64,000 nucleotides of DNA from Mytilus galloprovincialis (taxonomy: Eukaryota > Mollusca > Bivalvia > Mytilida > Mytilidae), in NCBI RefSeq assembly GCF_965363235.1, contig NC_134844.1, forward strand, positions 19,822,646-19,886,645. Direction: 5' to 3'. Positions within the stretch are counted from its first letter, which is position 1. Each line of letters starts with the position of its first letter. Both the position numbers and the translations under genes were made by a program. The notes beneath the pieces are model-generated. The model worked only from the letters and a program-made list of their open reading frames with translations. It was not told the origin of the DNA and ran no database searches. Shown here in pieces: positions 13,784-25,815 of the stretch.

Positions 13784-14015
13784 ACAGGGGGTCTCATTTG
13801 GGGGTTCTGATCCCGGATCCCGCTTACTGTTTTGTCAGATTCCCATATCCCGCTTACACTATGTACCTAAGCAATTCTTATTTTTTTTGTAATTTCCCGT
13901 GTCCCGCTAGACTTCATTTCCAGTTTTCACGGCACAATAATTTGACTTTCACGTGTCACACTTAAAAAAAATTTGTCATTCCCGTGTCACGCTTAGACCC
14001 CAATGAGACCCACTT
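13784..14015. mobile_element. hAT-like MITE with 8-bp target duplication
   Basis: The 232-bp element starts ACAGGGGGTCTCATT and ends AATGAGACCCACTT, giving imperfect inverted ends of about 15 bp. The 8-bp direct repeat TCCAGTTT flanks it (13776-13783 and 14016-14023), as expected for the hAT superfamily. The interior repeats 'atcccgctta' and 'cacgtgtcac' motifs and has no transposase, so it depends on an autonomous relative. Confidence 0.75.
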
Positions 14016-14559
14016 TCCAGTTTTAGCTAGAGACTTGACGAATCAAGAATAGCATATTTTGACAAATCAAGGTAAATTTTGACGAATATGGTAAATTTCA
14101 ACCAAATTTTACGCTAAAAAAAAGCTGCAAGTGACTATTTGACGACTGACGGCAAAGGGCATTCCTACCCACTGAAACGGTTCAGCAACAATAACCTAGG
14201 GAGTTCAACTAACTGATTGAGGATGACTACCTCATATAAATGTGTTACAGTGTGTTGACAAAAGAAAATAAATACTTGTCTGCATTTGTATAATGACAAA
14301 TTAATTTCAATATACATGTATCATCTTATGATATGCAATTAAAACTAGTTGCAGCTGCAGAGCAGGTGCTTGATCAATAAAACTGATTTTCATTTTATGC
14401 TTGTTTCTAATTTCTCTCTATTTTCTTAATTTCTGTCTTGAAATTTTTACCTTTCTGCCATTTTGGCTTAAATCTAAATATAATTAACTTGTCTCCATCA
14501 CTGTAAATTTCCAGGTCAACATCACATTTGACAGTTCAATCAGAATTTATGTACAAATA

Positions 14560-14810
14560 TGCGCCATCTTGTTTTTTCCGAGGCGTTGTCACGGAGCACT
14601 GCGAAGAATAACGAAGTTAAAATCCTTGTTTTCTTAAGTATTCATGTCCTAAATATTGCAATCAAGCTCTCTTATACGTGGATTATATACAGACATGAGA
14701 GTTTGTCCTGATTGTCACGACAAAAACCGGTTCAACAGACCAATATTTGTTTATTTCCGCTTCTGAAGTAAACTTCCGGTTTCTTCAAAACAATGAGCAT
14801 GAACTGGTGA
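14560..14810 (+). promoter_or_regulatory. Candidate promoter / 5' exon of GID8
   Basis: This is the most GC-rich part of the 2 kb upstream of the GID8 coding exons. It contains CTTCCGG (14773-14779), the ETS-type motif common at housekeeping-gene start sites. An ATG at 14793 followed by a possible donor after 14806 would join exon 16724 in frame and add ten residues (MSMNWYVTRK) to the N-terminus, but the donor (GTGACT) is weak and human GID8 lacks this extension. No TATA box is obvious. The assignment is by position and motif only. Confidence 0.3.
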
Positions 14811-15045
14811 CTTCTTTATACTTTGATTTGTTTTCTTTCCCTTTGTAAATTTAATTTAACAGTTCTTGTTTTTTCAAAGAACACACATAAACATTCATAA
14901 TACTCTTTATGTCCAATCAGCTCTACTGATAAATTTAACTCATGAATTTATGTCAAAGGCATGCACCAAAGAAAAACAACTTTATTTTTTTTTTACCTCA
15001 GAAAAGATTATTTGAATAAACAGTGGGTTGTATATCTTCTATGCA

Positions 15046-15600
15046 TAATGTCTTATGCCGCATTTACCCATTGGAAACCAGAAGATGAGAGTGGCTCAAT
15101 TTGTCACTTTGATAACAAAACATGCTTTCAAGACCTCTCAGGGTGACTGGAGAAACGAAATATGGTCACTTGGTCTTCTCCCGACCTGCAGTAAAACGCT
15201 TGCCAAATTGGAGTGTCCGTTTGGCTGTGCAGCATTAATCAAGTTTGCTGCCACGTCGGGTCAGAATTGGGATGTTAAATCCAATGTCTGGCGTAAGAGT
15301 GCCACACTCTATGCACCTTCAGAACCCTTACAACAAATCTTTGAGGGGTCCGTAGGTTGCCTGTTGCAAAGTAAAATTTCTGTCCCTATCCAATTTACCC
15401 TCATTTTCCAGTGGCAGTCCAAATTTCCACTACCATCAACCCTGATGGCCTCTACCATTACAAAACCTACCTAAATTGTATTTAGTGTGAACTTGTTCTT
15501 GTCCTGAACATGCATGAAATATTTCCCACTGGACTTTAAGCAACCAACAATCAATCAAGACGTCGCAGCAACACAACCAGTTTGGCCACAGTACCATTTT
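15046..15600. repeat. Dispersed repeat of higher GC content
   Basis: A 139-codon open frame runs from 15055 to 15474 on the + strand, and the reverse strand is also partly open. The 3' part ('tcctgaacatgcatgaaata', then 'ccactggactttaa') recurs in diverged form near 29835-29885. That makes a dispersed repeat more likely than a host gene. I do not recognise a protein domain. Confidence 0.45.
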
Positions 15601-16054
15601 GGTTATATTAATTTCAGGCACAGTCATTTCAGATTTGGTCATTACTTTTCATGTTGTTCTGAACATCATGAGCATGAAATATATATTAATTATTTTTAAT
15701 ATTACTTGACAAAAAGAGGGTGCAACACTTTCTTTACGTCAACATGATAAAGTTATTATCAAATAATCTTCAAGGGTACCAACACCAATTTTGAAATTAA
15801 TTTGAATCAGCATTTTGAGAACCACTTTATATTAATATCTACTAGCAGCAGCTTGTATTATAACAATTTGTTATAAGAATATACATGTACATTCACCAAC
15901 TGTACATTGTATGAGCCTGAACCCAGGTTGGAAACTGGTGTTTCTTAGTTATTAAAACCATAATTGAAAATTTGAATATATATCAAAGATATACATGTAA
16001 TATTGAACAAAATGATCTGAGGAATCATTATTATTATGATGGTATCTAGTAGTT

Positions 16055-16610
16055 TTGTACCATATTCATTTCGTACCATTGCCATTTCGTCATGTTTGTA
16101 CCCAAAATTACCATTTTGTACCATGAATTCTACATTTTGCACCATGAACATGAAATATTTTGTAGTTATTATTTTTTTTTTTACCATTTCGTACTACATA
16201 AATGATTTGTACTAGATATGGAAAAATTATTTACATTTCATCTCCAAACAAGAATTTTTCTGTACACAAAAGGAAATTAAACTTACATGTACCTTCTGTA
16301 CTAAAATATGAATATATCTAAAAATAACAAACGACAGTATAAAATTGTAATCATTATAATCTTCCATATGGTACAAATTGGTATACATTATAATCTTCCA
16401 TATGGTATGAAATGGTTTACATCATAATCTCCCATATGGTTAAAAATGGTATACATAATATCCCATTTGGTACAAAATGGTATACATAATCTCCCATTTG
16501 GTACAAAATGGTATACTAATATAACCTCCAATATGGTACAAAAATGGTTATATAATTATAATATGAAATGGTTTTTGTTATGATACAAAATGGTTATGGT
16601 ATGAAATGAT
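16055..16610. repeat. Complementary degenerate repeats before GID8 coding exon 1
   Basis: At 16055-16200 the motif TACCATTTTGTACCA (and variants) recurs. At 16365-16610 its complement TGGTACAAAATGGTA recurs in units of roughly 37-45 bp with CCATATGG or CCATTTGG cores. The two blocks can pair with each other. They end about 110 nt before the acceptor of the first coding exon of GID8. Confidence 0.65.
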
Positions 16611-16723
16611 TTCCAATAATTATTTTACAATTTTTAACATGCATGAACAATTTGTAGATAATTTCTAATGTGTCTTGTACATTTCTTTTCATTAATAACA
16701 GAAAATATGTTTTATTCCTACAG

Positions 16724-16866
16724 GTATGTTACCCGCAAGATGAATTTCGGTGCGGCAGCTGAAAAACTGGAAGAAATTCCCAAAGATGAATGGTTAGAAC
16801 GCCTCCAGGGAGTACAAGTAACGAGAGGAGACATGAATAAACTTATAATGAACTATTTAGTCACAG
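16724..16866 (+). CDS. GID8: GID8 exon with start codon
   Basis: The acceptor is TTTATTCCTACAG and the donor is CACAG|GTATCT. Coding starts at 16740 (residues 1-42 plus one base); 16724-16739 is 5' leader or, if an upstream start is used, coding. Confidence 0.9.
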
Positions 16867-19800
16867 GTATCTCCTCAAAGTATTGCTAAGGAAACATATT
16901 TTTGTATAATAAGGGACTTCTGTTAGTATGAGGAAATTTTACTAGTCATTTATTCATAAATGATTTAGATATATATGTACGCATACATGTACATGACATG
17001 AAGCAAATATTTATTGTTGATTTGTTTTCTTGTGGTGAATTAAAACATTTTTAATGCGACACAATCGACAACACAAAAAAAGCCAAGACACAAACAAGCT
17101 TATATTAACATATGGTTTTCTACACAAAACAAATGTTTGCCCAATTTGTTAAGAATGAATTGGCAGAAAGTCTGAAAAAAGTTGTAAATAAATTAAATAA
17201 GACAGACTCAGTAAAAGATTTTCTGTTGCCACCAAACTATCTACAAAAAGGACAAAAATCATTAGGAAAGAATTGGAGGCAAAAACTGACTAAAGTTCGT
17301 AACTAGTGACAGACGCAGGAAATTATGACAGGGATTGAATTTTTTAAATGATTTGATCTCCATCTTTCCCATTTATTTAGATAAGTAATGTAATAAAATG
17401 CAAATATATTAAATGGTGTTAAATTAAAATCAGTTGTAAAAAGCACATATCTTGTCAATAGAAGACACTAACATGAACAAATAAACAATGAAATAATTTG
17501 ATATCAAGAATATTTGCAGTGAATTGATAGTTTGATTGGTGTATAATGCCACTTTCAGTACGAATGTGCTATTTTATGTTTGCCATTTTTTATTGACGAA
17601 GGAAGCTGGAGTGCCCAAAGCTGATGAACATTTCAATAATATAAAGGTCTCCTTGGAAATAGAGAGGCGAAAGATACCAAAGGCACATTCAAACTCTTAA
17701 GTTTGAAAATTAACTCACAAAACCATGGCTAGAACAGAAAAAACAAACAACAGTATACAGATTAAAACATACCAAAGAAAACTAAAGACTGGTGATTTAG
17801 AAAGGAATGAAGTCACATGGAATATTTTTAGTTAATTTGAAATTACCATTTTTTAGTGATTATGACCCCTAAAACAATTCCAATTTTGAGACAATTTAAT
17901 ATGTATATGTGTAGATATACTACTTTGAAATACTCAGTAGAATTTGAGTTTCTATGGAAAAAAGTAATATTTGATTGTTTGTTAGGCTGCTGTTATACAT
18001 GTCATGTAAGTAGTTTTGTCTACAAAGGCATACATTTGTAAATGAAATACAGATGTCTAACTTTAGTTACAAAACAAAAAAAAAATTTATAGTATCATGT
18101 AGAAAAACCAATCACTGAAATGGAAATAGAACGCCTGTAATACTAAACTTATAAATGTAGTAGTTATCAAAATGATTCAAAATATGATATCTTTATTGAA
18201 GGATATTTTTATGTTTCTCTTATTTCCAGAGGGGTTTAAAGAAGCTGCAGAGAAGTTCCGAATGGAATCAGGAGTTCAGCCAACAGCAGATCTTGACCAG
18301 ATGGATGAAAGAATTAAAATCAGGGATGCAATACAAAATGGCAAAATTGAAGATGCAATTTCATTGGTTAATAATATCCATCCTGAGTTACTAGATAATG
18401 ACAGATATCTATATTTTCATTTGCAGGTAATTGTATAATAATGTAATTAATGAGTATAATGTGGATAAAAATACATGAAAGACAAATATTACAAATTGCA
18501 TCAATTGATATTCAGTGTTTACATTTTCACGTATAATAAGATCAGATGGATTGTATTTTTACATGTAGTCACTTCTAGTGTGCTTGCAGTGGTTCAGATT
18601 ATGCAGAAACAGATTGTTAGAATTTAAGATAATGTCAAAGCTAAATGGTTTTATTAAGGTCTATTCAGATTGAGATTGATTTATAAAATGCTAGTGTGAA
18701 CAGTCTAACAGACAATATTAACATAGAGTGCATCTTTAAAACTTGAGGTTAATAGTTATATTTACATTTCTTTTTATGCCCCACCTACGTTAGTAGAGGG
18801 GCATTATGTTTTCCGGTCTGTGTGTCAGTTTGTCCGTCCGTCCATCTGTTCATCCCGGTTCAGGTTAAAAGTTTTTGGTTAAGGTAGTTAATAAAATGAT
18901 GAAGTTGAAGTCTAATTAACTTGAAACTTAGTACACATGTTCCCTATGATATGATCCGTCTAATTCAAATTCCAAATTAGATTTTTGACACAAATTTCAC
19001 GGTCCACTGATCATAAAAAATGACAGTGCAAGTGGGGTATCCTTGTACTATGGACACATTCTTGTTCATACTGTTACATATTTACACTAGCAGTTTTTCA
19101 ATACCTTTTACCTGATCTCATGATGCAGAGTAGTAGTAAAAGTGCTTATTATTTGAAATTTTTGAAAAATTGTTACCCAATATTCATAAATACAGTTGTT
19201 TTATGTGAATATTTAATCATTGTCTCTTCTTAACCTAATTTTACATGATCATCAATTTCCTTGCATGGTTCCAGTTAATGTTATATTGTGAGTTATTTAA
19301 AAAAATATCATTAGGTGAAATAAATATTTTGTTTGGTATGGAAAATGAGACACTTCATTTTGTACAGATGTGATGTTTTATTTCTTTGACATTTCTTAAT
19401 GTAATTTTGATATATATTTTAATATGTTCTGAATGTAATATAAAATTTTGAGTCAAATCTTTTGTGCCGAAGTGATATTTTATTTCTTTGACATTTCCTA
19501 AATGTAGTTTTGATCTAAGTTTTAGTATGTTATAAACTTATATAATAATTTGTGTCAAATCAGGGAAAATGACTTTGACAACAGCATTAAAACTTAGAAT
19601 TTTTTGTACAAAACAAAAATGAAAAACCAATGTAATATATACAGCAACAAATGACAAACACTGAATTACAAGTTCATCACTTGGGACAGGCTTGTACAGA
19701 ATATGGTTGGTTTAAGCATGTTTGTGGGCGTACCAACCCTCCTGTAACAATTGTATTACAGCACAAGATAAGAACAAACTATACATATATGTTGAAAAAA

Positions 19801-21153
19801 CTTAACTTATCAGGTTGTTGCAAAGCCCCAAATGAATTAACAAAAACACAAAAGACATAAATAAAAGATCTGAGGGTTCTCACAGTTTTGAAAGCAAAGC
19901 CAAAAACAACTAATAAGAAAATTCTATATCTAAGCTTAACATATCAATCATTATCACATTCAATTTCTAGTGGATTTAGTGCTGAGATGTCATTAACAGT
20001 AAAATTGAAGCCCATTTTAAGTATAAATGCTTGCTATTTTGGGGGGCATATATATTGACACATATCAAAATTAAAGGAGTCCACAGTAGATGGTGAAAAA
20101 TTGAAATGAAAAATTGAAAATACTAAAAAATGTTCATTTAGTTCTATTTTTATTATATTTATAATAGCAACAACATTTGATAGAGCTCATAAGAGAGAAG
20201 AATATAGAGTCAGCCTTAGATTATGCACAGACACATCTGGCAGAGAGAGGAGATGAAAACCCTGAAATATTGTCTGAATTAGAAAGAACGTTAGCTTTGT
20301 TAGCATTTGAAAACCCGGAGTCATCTCCCTTTGGTGAACTGTTACATCCATCACAAAGACAAAAGGTAATAATGTTTTAGGCAAAGTAGATTATGAAAAT
20401 AAAATGTAGGGTTATAAGAATATAACCACAAAAGAATGAAAGCAAAATACCACATGAAAATGTAATAAATTAAGTTATATGCTTATGGTTCTGAAACATC
20501 TTATGGTGCTTATATTATATAACAAAGTAACCGTTAAACACTATGCTAATGAACTAAAAGTCAAAATAGTATTCACTACTCACCAATCTCATTTGCAATT
20601 TATAAAATGTTTGTATGGACATATTAAGCATAGTATTTTTGGAGGATTCATATTAAAAGCAACATTTTATATTTCTGGATGATATTTTGTGAATATGAAT
20701 ATGATTCTTGCAAAAAAATCTGATATAGAAAACAGACATAAAACATAAGCTCTTGTCTTTTAAAAAAAAACTTGCACAACATTGGTTTTGCTGCATTTCT
20801 GAAATAAAAAAAATACTCAAAACTGGGATTTAGTTTTGTAAGGAGCATCCTTCTTAAACCAACCAAACTGCAATTCTCATCCATTGCTATGAGACAAGGG
20901 TAGACTTGTAAATTTTGACAAAAATACATGTAAAGATTGATTTATACTAAGTTTGGTTGAAAATGCTTTATATTTCTATTTGCAGGTGGCAAGTGAATTA
21001 AATGCAGCCATATTGGAAATGGATTCTACTCCAAAGTTAGCAAATCTTGTCAAACTTTTATTGTGGTCACAAGAAGAACTTGACAAGAAAAAAATCAAAT
21101 ACCCAAGGATGTCAGACATTTCACATGGATCATTTGAGGAACCAAAGTCATGA
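16740..21153 (+). CDS. GID8: GID8 homologue, CTLH/GID E3 ligase subunit (4 coding exons)
   Basis: GID8 (Twa1) is the scaffold of the GID/CTLH ubiquitin ligase, linking the catalytic RING pair to RanBP9-type subunits in nucleus and cytoplasm. Coding exons 16740-16866, 18230-18426, 20168-20365 and 20986-21153 join in phase to 690 nt, or 229 residues; human GID8 has 228. In order: LisH at about 29-57 ([20 protein letters not shown]), CTLH at about 68-125 ([20 protein letters not shown]), and CRA to about 210, including ERTLALLAF and the end [12 protein letters not shown]. Every junction is GT-AG. The ATG at 16740 is chosen because it places the start as in the human protein; an N-terminal extension from 14793 is possible but unlikely. 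No frameshift or missing core motif is seen. The introns carry mussel repeats. Confidence 0.97.
17583..17810. repeat. Repeat fragments in GID8 intron
   Basis: 'gaaggaagctggagtgccc' matches the tail part of the SINE at 36820-36961. 'gagaggcgaaagataccaaa' begins another block I recognise from memory as a dispersed mussel repeat. Both are non-coding. Confidence 0.45.
18230..18426 (+). CDS. GID8: GID8 second coding exon
   Basis: Acceptor TTATTTCCAG, donor TTGCAG|GTAATT. It encodes residues 43-108: the end of LisH and most of CTLH, finishing in YLYFHLQ. Confidence 0.95.
18777..19070. repeat. Dispersed GTCCGTCC-type repeat in GID8 intron
   Basis: It starts 'tgccccacctacgttag', carries a GTCCGTCCGTCC run and ends 'ggacacattcttgtt'. 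Homologous copies lie at 28758-29040 and 57450-57730. Confidence 0.65.
20168..20365 (+). CDS. GID8: GID8 third coding exon
   Basis: The acceptor reads TTTATAATAG, weak in pyrimidines; the donor is AAAAG|GTAATA. It encodes residues 109-174, from QQHLIELIR to HPSQRQK, in phase 0 at both ends. Confidence 0.93.
20986..21153 (+). CDS. GID8: GID8 last coding exon
   Basis: Acceptor TTTCTATTTGCAG. It encodes residues 175-229 and the TGA stop; the C-terminus ([10 protein letters not shown]) matches the human KGVIEEPK end. Confidence 0.95.
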   Translation: MASELNAAILEMDSTPKLANLVKLLLWSQEELDKKKIKYPRMSDISHGSFEEPKS

Positions 21154-22475
21154 TTTTGTCATACAAAATATTTGTCCATGTGACATTAAATCATCATCAT
21201 TGCAGCAGTATCAGATATTCATATCAGTTTCATAGAGTGTTGTCAGCAAACCTAAAACTGAATTGTTATTGATTATTCTGATTTTTGCAAATGTTATGTT
21301 TGTTGGATTTCAGACACTATCCTTCCAATATTGACATTGGAGAGTTGATTAATTTTACTAATTTAGGGATGTGTGTTTCCTTAAATAATGAGAAAAAGAT
21401 CATTAGTATAATGTTTGATTTTATATAAAAAAAATAAATATTGCCCTTGTTATAAGTTTTATGTCTGAAAGCAAATATGATGCCATGCCATTTCACACTG
21501 ACGTTTATTAGATCAAAACTGTTTTTAATTTTTGTTACGATGTTTGCTTGTAATGTGCAAACTAGTCTTGCAATTTAAGAGCAGTCAGTTGTTCAACACA
21601 AAATAATTGACATTTGGTTTAATAGTCAGTTTATTAAATAAATCTTCCACTTACATGTATGTTAAATTTGATCCTGAATCTGTTTTTATTGCTTAAAACA
21701 GGCCATTAACATTAATCAGTGTGTTTGTCTCTATCATGTAATTGGTGATTGTGTTACTGTTTTATATGCATAATGTTGATCATCCATTCACAATTTGTCC
21801 ATGAATTGATTTGTTTTTGAAATGTATAGTAGAATGATAAAAAAAATTTAAAGTTTCCTCAGCATTTTAAAACTGGACATGTATATGATTTTTTTGGACA
21901 ATGAGCTAAATTCTTTAAAATGAAGATATCAAATGTTCAGTTTTCCTAAAGAGGGTCATTGGTTCCCTCCTGTCACTATGGCTTCCTTCACTTATAAATA
22001 CAGCCACCACGAAATTCTCATTATTGCAGATAATGGTGTTAAACACAAATTAATTTATCAATTATCCCTGTAATTAACTATTTATCTTTCATATTTTTTA
22101 GAATGATGTCTTGGATAAAGCGAAAAAAAATCTGTTAGATTATAGAATTTGAATTGTTTTGTTTGATGTACAATGTATCATTCCTTTAGCTGCAGTTTTA
22201 TTTTCACACAAAAATAGACTTTGTGGTAGGGAACTATTTTTGTTTCAAATCTTTACTCTAGGTTTTCATTTCTGAAATTAGCCTTCTATTTCTCTTGAGG
22301 TAAAAGAATGATACATGTTCAAAATATATATTGATTTTAAATAGACTACTTGTTTAATAGACTTTACTAGTTAAATAGGTGTATTTTCTGCAAAATGATA
22401 GAAATGTGTAAAATATTATCTTTTGCTTTGTTAACCTGTAAATATTATGTGATAATAAACATAATTTATTTGTTT
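21154..22475 (+). other. Probable GID8 3' UTR
   Basis: AT-rich sequence follows the stop codon. A canonical AATAAA at 22454-22459 is the most likely distal polyadenylation signal; earlier AATAAA motifs occur near 21433 and 21637, so alternative 3' ends are possible. No open frame of note. Confidence 0.5.
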
Positions 22476-22479
22476 TAAA

Positions 22480-23795
22480 ATTTTTAATGTATGTTAAGTA
22501 CTTCAGCAATGCCACAGTAATGAAATCTTATAGCATAAAGGAGCCTCAGCAGTTCAGTTGTTTTTAGTAGTTCATTGAAGTTTTGAGTGCAAATCCAGCA
22601 CATGGTAGGTACATATTAGATTCCAATAATAATTCATTAGGATTGTCACTTTCCCTTCCAAACTCTCATGGTTCCTACCTGGACCAATAAAAACTTACCG
22701 GTACTTCTTCCTTATAGGTTACAGTGCTGAACACCCAACACACAATCAACTAGTTTGTAGCATAATTATACAGTTGTATTTTGAATGTAACAAATAACTT
22801 GTTGATATTTACCCCCCCCCCACTCTATGTACTTCTGTGAACGTATGTGCATTATCAATAATATATAGTAAAGAACTCTATTCAACTAGGGGCCATCTTG
22901 AACTGGCAATGAAGTATAAAATTTTGTTTGCTCAATATAGAAGGTTGCTGTGTTGAAGAACAATTAGTGACTTTTTTCTGCTCTTTGGTCTGATTGTTGT
23001 CTTTTTGACACATTCCCCATTTCCATTCTCAATTTTTAGTCCTTGTGATTTGGAAAAAAAGAACTTATGGTAGTAAGCATAAGAGATTCATTTCCATGAT
23101 TAAGCATCATTTTCTCTGAACTTGCCATAATATAATTTTCACATTTGTAAGATCATAGTTAAGAAGCAATTCTGCAAAATCTGCATTCAACAAATGAATT
23201 CTGGAACTCTTTCTTTCAACCTCAGATCCTTAACTTTGCTCCAGTAGCTTTGTGTGTCACTCGTGCACACCATCAAAAACAAATCTAACAGAGCATAGGG
23301 AAAGATCTGACTTTAATGAGATTGATTGACTTTTTTTTTAAAGAGATCATTTCATTAGCTACACATGTATTCCTAAAAAACATTTGGTAGTGTGATAATG
23401 TTTAAAAACCTATCTTTTGGTTATGTAATATCTTTCACAAATTGAAAGTTGTAAACAAGATTAGTGATAAATTGAACTGTTACTATTTCCTGTATATTTC
23501 TTCATAGTATGCAATCACATTATTACATGTCCTACATTTCTCATTAGAAAATTAGGAAATGATCTGAATTGTCCAGTTTATTATTCTTATTTTGCAAGTA
23601 AATTTTCAATGCCAATTATGATGGTTTATTTGAAAACTCAAGAGAATTAAACCGTTATGCCTTTTTGCACTAAAAACATACAGATTTCAATATTTAACAA
23701 TACTGTCATATATACATGATAATCATAACTATCATATCCATAGGTTCACTAAATTGTGTGAATGAAACTAAAAATGAGACCTTGTCAGTCAATCC
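22480..23795. other. Intergenic stretch with repeat remnants
   Basis: No gene is recognised. The segment 22890-23045 ends 'gtctttttgacacattcccc', part of a mussel repeat also seen at 37835-38110 and 47440-47500. A C-run occurs at about 22812-22821. Confidence 0.4.
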
Positions 23796-23882
23796 TTTTT
23801 ATACGACCGCAAAATTTGAAAAATTTTTCGTCGTATATTGCTATCACGTTGGCGTCATCGTCTGCGTCGTCCGAATACTTTT

Positions 23883-24500
23883 AGTTTTCGCACTCTAACT
23901 TTAGTAAAAGTGAATAGAAATCTATGAAATTTTAACACAAGGTTTATGACCACAAAGGAAGGTTGGGATTGATTTTGGGAGTTTTAGTCCCAACATTTTA
24001 GGAATTAGGGGCCAAAAAGGGCCCAAATAAGCATTTTCTTGGTTTTCGCACTATAACTTTAGTTTAAGTAAATAGAAATCTATGAAATTTTGACATAAGG
24101 TTTATGACCACAAAAGAAAGGTTGGGATTGATTTTGGGAGTTTTGGTTCCAACAGTTTAGGAATTAGGGGCCAAAAAAGGGCCCAAATAAGCATTATTCT
24201 TGGTTTTCGCACAATAACTTAAGTTTAAGTAAATAGAAATCAATGAAATTTAAACACAATGTTTATGACCACAAAAGGAAGGTTGGTATTGATTTTGGGA
24301 GTTTAGGTCCCAACAGTTTAGGAATTAGGGGCCAAAAAGGGACCCAAATAAGCATTTTTTTTGGTTTTCGCACCATAACTTTAGTATAAGTAAATAGAAA
24401 TCTATGAAATTTAAACACAAGGTTTATGACCGTAAAAGGAAGGTTGGTATTGATTTTGGGAGTTTTGGTCCCAACAGTTTAGGAATAAAGGGCCCAAAGG
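23883..24500 (+). repeat. Four ~160-bp tandem units
   Basis: 'gttttcgca' recurs at about 23884, 24043, 24203 and 24364; each unit contains 'aatagaaatc', 'ggtttatgacc' and 'gggccaaaa' in the same order. Confidence 0.8.
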
Positions 24501-25045
24501 GTCCAGATTTAAACTTTGTTTGATTTTATCAAAAATTGAATAATTGGGGTTCTTTGATATGCCGAATCTAACTGTGTATGTAGATTCTTAATTTTTGGTC
24601 CCGTTTTCAAATTGGTCTACATTAAGGTCCAAAGGGTCCAAAATTAAACTTAGTTTGATTTTAACAAAAATTGAATCCTTGGGGTTCTTTGATATGCTGA
24701 ATCTAAAAATGTACTTAGATTTTTTATTATTGGCCCAGTTTTCAAGTTGGTCCAAATCGGGGTCCAAAATTAAACTTTGTTTGATTTCATCAAAAATTGA
24801 ATAATTGGGGTTCTTTGATATGCCAAATCTAACTGTGTATGTAGATTCTTAATTTTTGGTCCCGTTTTAAAATTGGTTTACATTAACGTCCAAAGGGTCC
24901 AAAATTAAACTAAGTTTGATTTTAACAAAAATTGAATTATTGGGCCTCTGTGATATGCTGAATCTAAACATGTACTTAGATTTTTGATTATGGGCCCAGT
25001 TTTCAAGTTGGTCCAAATCAGGATCCAAAATTATTATATTAAGTA

Positions 25046-25250
25046 TTGTGCAATAGCAAGAAATTTTCAATTGCACAGTATTCAGCAATAGCAAGAAATC
25101 TTCAATTGCACAGTATTGTGCAATAGCAAGAAATCTTCAATTGCACAGTATTGTGCAATAGCAAATATTTTCAATTGCACAGTATTCCACAATAGCAAGA
25201 AATATCTAATTGCACAATATTGTGCAATAGCAAGAAATTCCAATTGGATT
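25046..25250 (+). repeat. Short tandem array with self-complementary units
   Basis: About six units of 30-40 bp read AATAGCAAGAAATCTTCAAT and then TGCACAGTATTGTGC. The end of one unit (CAATTGCACA) complements the start of the next (TGTGCAATAG), so neighbouring units can form stacked hairpins. Confidence 0.75.
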
Positions 25251-25815
25251 TCAATTGGAGTTATCTTTCTTTGTCCAGAATAGTAGTTGAATCAACTTAA
25301 ATCATTGTTTTATACAATATACAATGTATATTCACTTTTACTACCAACTGATAGATTAAAACAATCTTTACCATTCAGTGATAACAAGCACTTTTTTTAC
25401 ATTTTAATATTTTATGATGTATTTAAATGAGTAGTTATTGTTGCAAACTTCATTAGAAATTTGAATTGAGATCAGTTTTGAAATAAGGGAAAGGGGGATG
25501 TGAAAAAAAAATTGGAGGGTCAATTTTTTTCATTTCAGATTTCATAAATAAAAAGAAAATTTCTTCAAACATTTTTTTGAGAGGATTAATATTCAACAGC
25601 ATAGTGAATTGCTCAAAGGCAAACATTTTTTTTTAAGTTCATTAGACCACATTCATTCTGTGTCAGAAACCTATGCTGTGTCAACTATTTAATCACAATC
25701 CAAATTTAGAGCTGAATCCAGCTTGAATGTTGTGTCCATACTTGCCCCAACCGTTCAGGGTTCAACCTCTGCGGTCGTATAAAGCTGCGCCCTGCGGAGC
25801 ATCTGGTTGTCAATT

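Larger units (their letters stand above)
23798..25783 (+). mobile_element. Non-autonomous element with 14-bp terminal inverted repeats, copy 1
   Basis: TTTATACGACCGCA at 23798-23811 is matched by its exact complement TGCGGTCGTATAAA at 25770-25783. Inside are about four tandem units of 160 bp (23883-24500), then two larger units of about 261 bp, then a short array at 25046-25250. No long open frame exists. Fragments of the same family occur at 2480, 9980 and 13345, so the family is abundant. The transposon class is not assigned. Confidence 0.7.

Noticed and set aside
15055..15474. 139-residue open frame
   Set aside because: No start context, splice evidence or recognised domain, and part of the segment recurs as a dispersed repeat near 29835.
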